The translations under genes were made by a program, and so were the position numbers. The notes under the pieces are model-generated. The model saw only the letters and a program-made list of their open reading frames with translations. It had not been told where the DNA came from and did no database searches. Positions 1-6,475 of a stretch of 13,164 nt of DNA are shown here, one piece after another (within the stretch, counting starts at the first letter, position 1; each line of letters opens with the position of its first letter). Origin of the DNA: an uncultured Collinsella sp. (GTDB taxonomy: Bacteria; Actinomycetota; Coriobacteriia; Coriobacteriales; Coriobacteriaceae); assembly GCA_902493985.1 (NCBI GenBank), contig CABURR010000058.1, positions 1 through 13,164 on the forward strand, given 5' to 3'.

Positions 1-23
1 AATTCGTATAAGTTGGAGGTAGC

Positions 24-509
24 ATGTTCTCAATCGGTCAACACGTCATTCATCCGGGCCAGGGAGTCTGCACCGTCGTCGGTTTTAGGGACGACACACC
101 GCAGCCCATGCTGCTGCTCGAGACCAAGCAGGGACATGCGCAGACGATTCTCATGTACCCCGTGGCGCAGGCCGACCGTCTGCATGCCGCCATCTCCCAG
201 CAAGATGCCGAGCACCTGCTGAGTCACTACGACGAGCTGGAGTGCGACACCTTTACCGAACGCAACAGCTCGCTCGAGGAGACGCACTTTAAGCAGCAGC
301 TCAAGCTGGGCGCGCCCGAGACGGTCCGCGTGGCAAAAACCATGATGCACCGCATTCGCCAGGCCGAAGAAGCTGATAAAAAACCCAGCTCCTACTACAT
401 GCGCGTACTCAAGGAAGCCAAGCGCCGCTCCATCGAGGAGTTCGCTGTGGCCTTGGGCGTCACCGAGGAGGCCGCCGAAGCCCGCCTAGCCCAAGCCGCC
501 CTCAACTAA
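24..509 (+). CDS. carD: CarD/CdnL-family RNA polymerase-interacting transcription regulator
   Basis: A 161-residue protein. The N-terminal ~60 residues fit the CarD/CdnL/TRCF RNA-polymerase-interaction domain: the opening FSIGQHVIHPGQGVC matches the family pattern of a basic, Gly-rich beta-barrel start. The remainder is helical and charged, as in the DNA-binding C-terminal part of CarD. Family members bind the beta subunit of RNA polymerase and stabilise open promoter complexes, often at rRNA promoters; that role is family knowledge. The start at 24 is preceded by a strong TTGGAGG ribosome-binding site. Length matches typical CarD (about 160). The upstream promoter is mostly outside the window, apart from a TATAAG at 7-12. 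A REP-like hairpin begins 13 bases after the stop and probably ends the transcript. There is nothing odd in the protein itself. Confidence 0.88.
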   Translation: MFSIGQHVIHPGQGVCTVVGFRDDTPQPMLLLETKQGHAQTILMYPVAQADRLHAAISQQDAEHLLSHYDELECDTFTERNSSLEETHFKQQLKLGAPETVRVAKTMMHRIRQAEEADKKPSSYYMRVLKEAKRRSIEEFAVALGVTEEAAEARLAQAALN

Positions 510-522
510 CCAATCCGCGCCA

Positions 523-563
523 AAAACCACCACAAAGGGAACAGGCACCTTTGTGGTGGTTTT
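523..563 (+). repeat. REP-like palindrome, family 1, copy 1 (possible terminator)
   Basis: The arms AAAACCACCAC (523-533) and GTGGTGGTTTT (553-563) are perfect inverted repeats around a 19-base centre. AAAGG and CCTTT in the centre extend the stem to 16 bp with a 9-base loop. The core here reads GGGAACAGGCACC, one base different from the other copies. It starts 13 bases after the carD stop and ends in a T-rich run, so it can act as an intrinsic terminator. Confidence 0.9.
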
Positions 564-617
564 CTTGTTCTAGTAGTATTCATTCTTATCGATACCCACG
601 AGCACAAGGAGTCTCCT

Positions 618-1217
618 ATGGCAGAGCCGCTTACCGCCGGAATCACCCGCGACCGCGCGTTCGAACTGCTCAACGAGCACAACAAGGACCCGTTCCACAT
701 CACCCATGGCGAGACGGTCGAGGGCACTATGCGCTACTTTGCGCGCGAGTTCGACCCCGAGAACGAGGAGTTTTGGGGCATCGTCGGTCTGCTGCACGAC
801 CTGGATTGGGAGGAGCATGAGGACGACCCCATGAACCACACCATCTATGCTGCCGAGATTCTTGAGGGCGAAGGTGCGTCTCCCGAGCTCATTCGCGCCA
901 TCCAGACGCACACCTCCGACTTCAACACCTCGCTGCCCAAGCCCGAGCTGCAGATGGAAAAGATCCTGTTTGCCTGCGATGAGCTCACCGGCCTGATCGG
1001 CGCTGCAGTCATCATGCGCCCGAGCAAGAGCGTTATGGACTTTACGACCAAGTCGCTCAAGAAGAAGTTCAAGGACAAGCGCTTTGCCGCCGGCTGCTCG
1101 CGCGACGTGATTTCGCAGGGCGCCGAGATGTTGGGCTGGGAGCTCCCCGAGCTCTTTGACCGCACCATCGCGGCCATGCAGTCCTTCGCCCCCGACCGCG
1201 ATACCTTCCAGGCTTAA
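618..1217 (+). CDS. HD-domain protein, putative metal-dependent phosphohydrolase
   Basis: A 199-residue soluble protein with the residues of the HD superfamily in order: His30 (ITHGETVEG), the His60-Asp61 doublet (GLLHDLDWE), His98 (AIQTHTSDF) and Asp121 (FACDELTGL). HD proteins bind divalent metal and usually hydrolyse phosphomonoesters or nucleotides; the substrate cannot be read from this sequence. The protein resembles small stand-alone HD hydrolases rather than RelA/SpoT or HD-GYP signalling proteins, as no second domain is present. The start is fixed by AAGGAG at 608-613. It follows carD after about 100 bases that hold a REP-like hairpin, so it is probably transcribed separately. A second REP-like hairpin begins 15 bases after its stop. 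Confidence 0.82.
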   Translation: MAEPLTAGITRDRAFELLNEHNKDPFHITHGETVEGTMRYFAREFDPENEEFWGIVGLLHDLDWEEHEDDPMNHTIYAAEILEGEGASPELIRAIQTHTSDFNTSLPKPELQMEKILFACDELTGLIGAAVIMRPSKSVMDFTTKSLKKKFKDKRFAAGCSRDVISQGAEMLGWELPELFDRTIAAMQSFAPDRDTFQA

Positions 1218-1232
1218 TCGCCCACGCCACCT

Positions 1233-1273
1233 AAAACCACCACAAAGGGGACAGGCACCTTTGTGGTGGTTTT
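1233..1273 (+). repeat. REP-like palindrome, family 1, copy 2, left flank of the transposase
   Basis: Arms AAAACCACCAC (1233-1243) and GTGGTGGTTTT (1263-1273) surround the core GGGGACAGGCACC. With AAAGG/CCTTT the stem is 16 bp. The element lies 15 bases after the HD-protein stop, in the sense direction, and 20 bases beyond the stop of the convergent transposase gene. It could terminate both transcripts. Copy 3 on the other side of the transposase has its core on the opposite strand. Confidence 0.9.
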
Positions 1274-1293
1274 CGTTTGTAACGGAAGAGACG

Positions 1294-2052
1294 CTACCCG
1301 GCTTTGCGGATCGACCACTCTCCCACGCCCGTCAAGCGCTGTATTTGACGAATTGAAAGCCCCGCTTCTCGCATTGCCGCAAGCACCTCATTGCGCTTGG
1401 ACTTATCGAGGGCCTTGACAGCGGAAAGTTCGCTAAGGCCAAACGAGCGGATCAGCGACGCGCCCACATCCAGCGCTTCGTCCTCGCCAATTCGTCCTCC
1501 GGTCGGTGGTCGAACAACCGCTCCATTCGACGCATCCATAAAGGCCAGATAATCGCATATGCGCGGAAAAGCAAAGCGAGCAAGCGCCAAATCAACCGTC
1601 GCGATATCCGGATCGCGTTCGGCATAATCCAGATGACTGCTCCATCGATATACATCGTACGGACAAATACCAGCCTTTTGCGGATTGAAATGAACATATC
1701 GAATAGCGTCGAGAAGGTATTCCTCGCTCGAAATCGAAGCGCTCGAGAACCTATCCTGAAAAACATGTCCGACATGCCCATGCCGGCGGTTATACCACGT
1801 CGCATAGCAAGACATAACAAGATGCATGGCCTCGCTCATGTTGTCGTCGGGGTCACTTAGGACAAGATGAACGTGATTGCCCATCAGGCACCAAGCAATA
1901 AGCCTAATGTTGAACCGCGCTATCGAAGACCGAATAAGCGATAAAATGCGTCTTCTGTCTTCGTCATCCTCAAACAGAAGCTGTTTGCCGTTGCCCCTCA
2001 TCGTAATGTGATACAGGCCAGTCTGCGATTTCTGTCGCGGCTTTCTTGACAT
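1294..2052 (-). CDS. REP-associated tyrosine transposase (RAYT; Y1/IS200-like HUH nuclease)
   Basis: A 252-residue protein opening RKPRQKSQTGLYHITMRGNG, the typical start of Y1 transposase-domain proteins. The HUH metal-binding motif is His60-Val-His62 in GNHVHLVL. The catalytic tyrosine is probably Tyr83 or Tyr87 in the helix before NRRHGHVGHVFQDRF. The IRYVHFNP block (118-125) and WSSH (137-140) are family hallmarks. A C-terminal helix-turn-helix-like segment (about 219-250, GLSIRQIQRLTGVGEWSI) is seen in longer RAYTs. RAYTs are single-copy housekeeping-like relatives of IS200 transposases that cleave single-stranded REP hairpins; this is family knowledge. AAGGAG sits 6 bases before the ATG. 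Base composition is visibly poorer in GC than the neighbours, suggesting separate ancestry. REP-like hairpins of one family lie on both sides. The reading frame appears intact. Confidence 0.88.
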   Translation of the reverse strand: MSRKPRQKSQTGLYHITMRGNGKQLLFEDDEDRRRILSLIRSSIARFNIRLIAWCLMGNHVHLVLSDPDDNMSEAMHLVMSCYATWYNRRHGHVGHVFQDRFSSASISSEEYLLDAIRYVHFNPQKAGICPYDVYRWSSHLDYAERDPDIATVDLALARFAFPRICDYLAFMDASNGAVVRPPTGGRIGEDEALDVGASLIRSFGLSELSAVKALDKSKRNEVLAAMREAGLSIRQIQRLTGVGEWSIRKAG

Positions 2053-2189
2053 GGGCGTCTCCTTGCTCTCATGCCAAAAATAACCTCACGGCACACGTAA
2101 AACGGCGAGAATCTACTCACCGATTAAGTCGTCCACCTGCCGAAATGTCACCTCTTGCGCGACGCAAATATGCTTAGATACAGTTAGTC

Positions 2190-2228
2190 AAAACCACCAC
2201 GAAGGTGCCTGTCCCCTTTGTGGTGGTT
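2190..2228 (-). repeat. REP-like palindrome, family 1, copy 3, right flank of the transposase
   Basis: On the - strand this has the same core GGGGACAGGCACC between GTGGTGGTTTT-type arms. On the + strand the arms are AAAACCACCAC (2190-2200) and GTGGTGGTT (2220-2228), the last two bases of the second arm being changed to AT. It starts 16 bases beyond the proA stop with its core in the proA sense direction. It lies 137 bases upstream of the transposase start, inverted relative to copy 2. Confidence 0.9.
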
Positions 2229-2244
2229 ATTGTTTGAGTGGGCG

Positions 2245-3531
2245 TTAGGGGCGGACCTGGCCGGTGCCTCGGAGCTTGTATTTGTAGGTAGTGAGGGCCT
2301 CGGCGGCAAAGGGGCCACGGGCGTGGAGCTTTTGGGTCGAGATGCCAATCTCGGCGCCCAGGCCAAACTCGCCGCCGTCAGTGAAGCGCGTGCTGGCGTT
2401 GGCGTACACGGCCGAGGCATCGACCGCATCCAGGAAGCGCTCGCAAGCGTCCGTGTCCTCGGCAACGATGGCCTCGGAGTGCATCGTGCCGTAGCGATTG
2501 ATGTGTGCGATGGCCTGGCCCTCGTTTGCCACGACCTTCACGCTCATCTCGAGCGCCAGGTACTCGCGACCCCAGTCCTCCTCAGTCGCGGCGACGTAGT
2601 CATCGCCCTCTACAAAGCCGGCGTCGGCGCACGCGGCGCACGTGGCCTCGTCGCCGTGAATGAGCACGCCGTGGTCGTGCAGCACGGCAACGACCGCAGG
2701 CAAAAACGCATCGGCCACAGCACGGTCGACCAGCAGCGACTCGGCGGCATTGCACACGCCTACGCGCTGGGTCTTGGCATTAACGATAATGTTGAGCGCC
2801 TTATCAAAGTCGGCGGATTCATGCACGTAGATGTGGCAGTTGCCCGTGCCCGTCTCGATCACCGGCACAAGCGACTCGCGCACGCAGCGCTGGATCAGGC
2901 CTGCACCGCCGCGCGGAATGAGTACGTCGACAATGCCGCGGAGCTTCATGAGCTCGCCAGTGGCCTCGCGGTCGGTGGACTCGATCATCGACACGGCCTC
3001 GCGCGGGAAGCCCTTGGCCTCGAGCGCATCGGCCAGCAGCTCGGCGATCATGGCACACGAGTGATAGGCCAGCGAGCCGCCGCGCAGAATGCAGGCGTTG
3101 CCGGTGCGGATGCAGATGCCCGCGGCGTCGGCCGTCACGTTGGGGCGCGCCTCGTAGACCATAGCGACCAGGCCCAGCGGCACACTCACACGGGTCAGGT
3201 CCACGCCGCTTGCAAGCACGCGGTGGTCGAGCACGCGGCCCACGGGATCGGGCAGCTCGGCGAGCTTTTCCAGGCCGGCGGCCATGCCCTCGACGCGCCC
3301 GGGCGTCAGCAGCAGGCGATCGAGCAGTCCGGCCGAGGTACCCGCATCGCGCGCGGCGGACATATCGAGCTCGTTAGCGGCGACGATGGAGTCGACACCG
3401 TTGCGCAGTGCTGCGGCCATGGCGCGCACGGCCTCCTGGCGCTGTTCATCGCTCGCCGTGGCAAGCGAGGCCGACGCTGCCTTGGCGGCAACGGCAAGAT
3501 CGTGGACATACGTGGCTATATCGACCGACAT
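2245..3531 (-). CDS. proA: glutamate-5-semialdehyde dehydrogenase (gamma-glutamyl phosphate reductase)
   Basis: A 428-residue cytosolic enzyme catalysing the second step of proline synthesis: NADPH reduction of gamma-glutamyl phosphate to glutamate 5-semialdehyde. The aldehyde-dehydrogenase fold is clear: the cofactor region is PLGLVAMVYEARPNVTADAA (about 118-137), and the catalytic Cys260 lies in QRVGVCNAAESLLVD, the ProA version of the motif. Length matches the family (about 415-430). AGGAGAAAGG lies just before the ATG. The gene normally neighbours proB; here proB is on the same strand but about 1.7 kb away, with a divergent peptidase gene between, so the two are not in one operon. A family 1 REP-like hairpin follows the stop. 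Confidence 0.95.
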   Translation of the reverse strand: MSVDIATYVHDLAVAAKAASASLATASDEQRQEAVRAMAAALRNGVDSIVAANELDMSAARDAGTSAGLLDRLLLTPGRVEGMAAGLEKLAELPDPVGRVLDHRVLASGVDLTRVSVPLGLVAMVYEARPNVTADAAGICIRTGNACILRGGSLAYHSCAMIAELLADALEAKGFPREAVSMIESTDREATGELMKLRGIVDVLIPRGGAGLIQRCVRESLVPVIETGTGNCHIYVHESADFDKALNIIVNAKTQRVGVCNAAESLLVDRAVADAFLPAVVAVLHDHGVLIHGDEATCAACADAGFVEGDDYVAATEEDWGREYLALEMSVKVVANEGQAIAHINRYGTMHSEAIVAEDTDACERFLDAVDASAVYANASTRFTDGGEFGLGAEIGISTQKLHARGPFAAEALTTYKYKLRGTGQVRP

Positions 3532-3574
3532 GGGCGGCCCTTTCTCCTAGAAGTTTGCAACCATGGTAGCCGAT

Positions 3575-3605
3575 TTGCGCATGGCCTCGCCCGCGGCGGT
3601 AGAAT
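3575..3605 (+). promoter_or_regulatory. candidate promoter for the S33 peptidase gene
   Basis: TTGCGC (3575-3580) and TAGAAT (3600-3605) are separated by 19 bases, a little long for a sigma-70-type promoter. Transcription would begin near 3612. That leaves a ~32-base leader before the ATG at 3644 and rules out the longer upstream start at 3563. Confidence 0.4.
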
Positions 3606-3643
3606 TGGTCAACCCGAAACACCGCAACGAACGGAAGACTCAC

Positions 3644-5062
3644 ATGGCCCTCATCACTTCGTACCACGTCCCCGGCCTTTACGTCGAGGACCACAGCATC
3701 GACGTCCCCCTTGACTGGCGCGGCCTGGAGCCGATGCTCCTGGCCGTCGGCAGCACCATGCGCCGCGGCGCTATGCCGGCACCCATCGCCGGCGCGCCCG
3801 AGAGCATCAAGCTCTTCTACCGCGTGGTTTGCGCGCCCGACCGCATCAACGACGATCTGCCGCTGCTTCTGTTTTTGCAGGGCGGCCCCGGCGGCGAGAG
3901 CCCGCGTCCGCTGTCGCCCACAAGCGACGGCTGGATCGAGGAGGCCGTCAAGCACTTCCGCGTGGTCCTTCCCGACCAGCGCGGCACCGGACGCAGTAGC
4001 TGCGTGGACGGACGCACGATCAAGGCACTGGGTGATCGCGCAACGGCCGCCGGCGCCGATACAGCACGCTCGCAGGCGGACTTCCTCAAGCGCCACCTCG
4101 CCAGCTCCATCGTGCGCGATTTTGAGTACCTGCGCCTAGTGGGCTTTGGCGGCAAGCCGTGGGTCACGCTCGGCCAGAGCTACGGCGGCTTTTTGACGCT
4201 GAGCTACCTCTCGCTCTTCCCCGAGGGCGTGGCGGCGAGCTTTACCTGCGGCGGCATTCCGCACGTGCCGGCGAGCGCAAGCGAGGTCTACGCGCACACC
4301 TTCCCGCGCATGGCCGCCAAGACGCAGCAGTATTACGACCGCTACCCCGCTGACGTCGAGCGCGTGGCAGCCCTGGCCGATGCGCTCGAGGCTCAGAAAC
4401 CCGTGCTGCCCGACGGCTCGCCGATGACGGTCGAGCGCCTACAGCTCATGGGCAGCGACTTTGGCATGAAGCCGAGCTTTGAGCGCATACATTGGATTAT
4501 CGATCACGCTTTTGTTGACGGCGACGGCACGCTGGCCTGCGGCGCCTCGGTATCTGACAGCTTTTTGATGCGCGCCTTCGAGCGCACCAACACGCGTACA
4601 AACCCGCTGTATTGGACACTGCAGGAGTTCATCTACGCCGACGGCGACACCATGCCCATTCGCTGGGCCGCAGCAGAGGAGAAGGCCCATCGCACCGAGT
4701 TCGACGCGCTCGCGCGCCCGCTCATGTTTACCGGCGAGGCCATGTTCCCGTGGATGTTTGAGCAGATGCCCGAGCTTAAGCCATTTAAGCCCGCCATGGA
4801 CCTGCTGATGGAAGACACCAGCTGGGACAAGATCTACGACCCGCAGCGCCTGGCGTGCAACGAGGTGCCCCTGCAGGCCGCGGTGTATTTCGACGACATG
4901 TACGTGGATTCGGGCCTGCAGCTCGATACGCTCAGCCGCGTGGGCAACTCGCACGCCTGGGTGACCAACGAGTTCGAGCACGACGGCCTGCACGGCAGTG
5001 TGGTATTCAAGCACCTCTTCGACGAGGCCCTCAACCGCGGAGACCTACGCCAGATCTTCTAG
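3644..5062 (+). CDS. alpha/beta hydrolase, S33 proline-iminopeptidase-like aminopeptidase
   Basis: A 472-residue cytosolic alpha/beta hydrolase. The oxyanion-hole motif is QGGPGGESPRP (79-89), followed by LPDQRGTGRSS (109-119) and the nucleophile elbow GQSYGGF with Ser179. The acid and base are probably in the FDDMYVD and FEHDGLHG segments near the C-terminus. S33 enzymes release N-terminal residues, often proline, from peptides; exact specificity is inferred. The start at 3644 is preferred because homologues begin with a peptide like ITSYHVPGLYVEDHSIDVPLDW, and a GGAAG precedes it. An in-frame ATG at 3563 lies upstream of the likely transcription start. The segment 28-54 looks like an insertion compared with ordinary S33 enzymes. 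Its position between proA and proB suggests, but does not prove, a link of peptide-derived proline to proline metabolism. Confidence 0.85.
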   Translation: MALITSYHVPGLYVEDHSIDVPLDWRGLEPMLLAVGSTMRRGAMPAPIAGAPESIKLFYRVVCAPDRINDDLPLLLFLQGGPGGESPRPLSPTSDGWIEEAVKHFRVVLPDQRGTGRSSCVDGRTIKALGDRATAAGADTARSQADFLKRHLASSIVRDFEYLRLVGFGGKPWVTLGQSYGGFLTLSYLSLFPEGVAASFTCGGIPHVPASASEVYAHTFPRMAAKTQQYYDRYPADVERVAALADALEAQKPVLPDGSPMTVERLQLMGSDFGMKPSFERIHWIIDHAFVDGDGTLACGASVSDSFLMRAFERTNTRTNPLYWTLQEFIYADGDTMPIRWAAAEEKAHRTEFDALARPLMFTGEAMFPWMFEQMPELKPFKPAMDLLMEDTSWDKIYDPQRLACNEVPLQAAVYFDDMYVDSGLQLDTLSRVGNSHAWVTNEFEHDGLHGSVVFKHLFDEALNRGDLRQIF

Positions 5063-5070
5063 CATAGGAG

Positions 5071-5126
5071 TGTCCCCACCTGCCGGCACAAAAGGAACGT
5101 CCCCAGGTGCCGAACAAGTGCCGGCA
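5071..5126 (-). repeat. REP-like element, family 2
   Basis: TGCCGGCAC (5081-5089) and GTGCCGGCA (5118-5126) are perfect 9-bp inverted repeats. On the - strand the element contains GGGGACGTTCC and a second GGGGAC copy, the motif type seen near RAYT genes. It begins 8 bases after the peptidase stop, with the core antisense to the peptidase and sense to proB. The limits are approximate. Confidence 0.65.
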
Positions 5127-5159
5127 ACGACAATGCCGCAGGTAGAGAACGGAAAGCGA

Positions 5160-5257
5160 AAACGCCCCTAAGCGAGCAAGGTGACGTGAAAGAGGAGGGC
5201 ATAGACCTTTTGGCCATGCCCGACGATTGAACGTCAGATTGCCGCTTAGGGGCGTTT
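5160..5257. other. ~98-bp multi-stem structured element between convergent genes
   Basis: An outer perfect 15-bp stem pairs AAACGCCCCTAAGCG (5160-5174) with CGCTTAGGGGCGTTT (5243-5257). Inside it are GCAA/TTGC (5176-5179 with 5239-5242), TGACGT/ACGTCA (5182-5187 with 5231-5236) and GGGCAT/ATGCCC (5197-5202 with 5216-5221), capped by CC-TTTT-GG. Nested stems of this number are unlikely by chance. It lies between the 3' ends of the peptidase and proB genes. It ends 14 bases from the proB stop and could end transcription from either side, but it is much larger than an ordinary terminator. It may be a structured RNA or a small non-coding mobile repeat. I do not recognise a named family. Confidence 0.75.
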
Positions 5258-5271
5258 GCAGCGTCAATTGG

Positions 5272-6399
5272 TTATGCGAAGACGATTAAATTATCCCTGT
5301 GTATCGCCGGCTTCTCGGCCAGGTTAGCAAGCAGGCGGTTGCTGGCGATCTGGTCCTGGCGGCGGCCGGCGGCAAGCTCCAGCACGTCCGAATCGGCCTC
5401 GGCGATACCGCGGGCGACGACCATACCGCTCGGATCGCACACATCGAGCACATCGCCCTCGGCAAACTGGCCATCGACCTCGCGAATACCCACCGCAAGC
5501 AAGGAAGAGCCACGGCTGACCAGTGCCTTCGCAGCACCATCATCGACCGTCACCGAGCCATGCGCCTTGTCGCCCAGTGCGATCCACAGCTTGCGGGGTG
5601 CGATGTCCAGACGCTCCGCCGGCGGATCGAACAGTGTGCCCACGCTCTCGCCGCGGGCGAGGCGCACGAGTGCATCGGGCTCCTCACCCGAGCAAATCAC
5701 GCTCTGAATGCCCGCGGTCATGAGAATGCGGCTCGCGCGAATCTTGGTGATCATGCCGCCCGTGCCCACCGAGGTCGAAGAATCGCCCGCCGAGGCGATA
5801 ATCTTGGCATCGATCTTATGCACGACCGGGACGAACTCGGCCGTGGGGTCCTCGTGCGGATTGGCAGTATAGAGGCCATCGATGTCCGAGAGCGTCACGC
5901 ACAGATCGGCAGAAACCAGGCAGCTCACAAGCGCCGCCAGTGTGTCGTTGTCGCCAAACTTAATCTCATCGACGGTAACGGTATCGTTCTCGTTGACAAC
6001 CGGCACCACGCCCAGCTCCACCAGGCGCAGCAGGGCGTCGCGCGCGTGCAGGTAGGACGTGCGGCGGGCCGTATCGTGGCGCGTGAGCAGCACGAGCGAG
6101 GTGAGCAGGTCGCGCGCATGGAACTCCTCGTCGTAGGCCGACGAGATGATGCACTGACCAGCCGAGGCGCAAGCCTGTAAGCTCGGAAGGTCGCCGACCG
6201 GCTTGCGGTCGAAGCCCAACACGAGATAGCCACAGGCGATAGCGCCCGAGCTCACCACGACCAGACGCCAGCCGAGCTTGCGCAGCGCTGCGGCCTGATC
6301 GGCAAGCCCGCCGATAAAGGAGCGGTTGACCTTGCCATCGGCGCCCACCACCGTGGACGAACCGATCTTTACCACCATCGTTTTATAAGAAGTCGTCAT
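5272..6399 (-). CDS. proB: glutamate 5-kinase
   Basis: A 375-residue enzyme phosphorylating glutamate to gamma-glutamyl phosphate, the first and feedback-controlled step of proline synthesis. The amino-acid-kinase domain shows VVKIGSST (9-16), VVSSGAI (48-54), the glutamate-binding VVPVVNENDTV (131-141), FGDNDTLAA (148-156) and TLSDIDGLY (169-177). GTGGMITKI (212-220) follows. A PUA domain occupies roughly 275-360. Length is normal for ProB with PUA. No clear ribosome-binding site precedes the ATG at 6399 or the next in-frame ATG at codon 8, so the exact start is less certain than the identity. It lies 76 bases downstream of pncB on the same strand, with a REP-like hairpin in between, so it may need its own promoter. 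Its product feeds ProA. Confidence 0.95.
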   Translation of the reverse strand: MTTSYKTMVVKIGSSTVVGADGKVNRSFIGGLADQAAALRKLGWRLVVVSSGAIACGYLVLGFDRKPVGDLPSLQACASAGQCIISSAYDEEFHARDLLTSLVLLTRHDTARRTSYLHARDALLRLVELGVVPVVNENDTVTVDEIKFGDNDTLAALVSCLVSADLCVTLSDIDGLYTANPHEDPTAEFVPVVHKIDAKIIASAGDSSTSVGTGGMITKIRASRILMTAGIQSVICSGEEPDALVRLARGESVGTLFDPPAERLDIAPRKLWIALGDKAHGSVTVDDGAAKALVSRGSSLLAVGIREVDGQFAEGDVLDVCDPSGMVVARGIAEADSDVLELAAGRRQDQIASNRLLANLAEKPAIHRDNLIVFA

Positions 6400-6436
6400 A
6401 CGTCAAACCAATCGAATGTTGAGCAGGCGGGCGAGA

Positions 6437-6473
6437 AAATGATCCGTTTTCCTCCGTCCCCAAGGGATCATTT
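6437..6473 (-). repeat. REP-like palindrome, family 3 (possible pncB terminator)
   Basis: AAATGATCC (6437-6445) and GGATCATTT (6465-6473) are perfect 9-bp arms around an asymmetric centre. On the - strand the centre contains GGGGACGGAGG. It begins 2 bases after the pncB stop and ends in ATTTT on that strand, so it can act as an intrinsic terminator between pncB and proB. Confidence 0.85.
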
Positions 6474-6475
6474 CA

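Noticed and set aside
523..2228. CRISPR array from the repeated AAAACCACCAC units
   Set aside because: Units are palindromes scattered hundreds of bases apart with genes between, not regularly spaced repeats with spacers; no cas gene.
1233..2228. A complete IS element with terminal inverted repeats and target duplication
   Set aside because: The flanking hairpins are part of a dispersed family (also at 523 and 13025) and no target-site duplication is evident; IS200-type elements do not use classic terminal inverted repeats.
3563..3643. Longer N-terminus of the S33 peptidase starting at 3563
   Set aside because: Lies upstream of the likely transcription start and adds residues that do not resemble the family; the start at 3644 fits homologue N-termini.
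2218..3714. 498-codon open frame on the + strand opposite proA
   Set aside because: It is antisense to proA and is a by-product of high-GC codon bias; no domain, and no ribosome-binding site for its start within a REP-like element.
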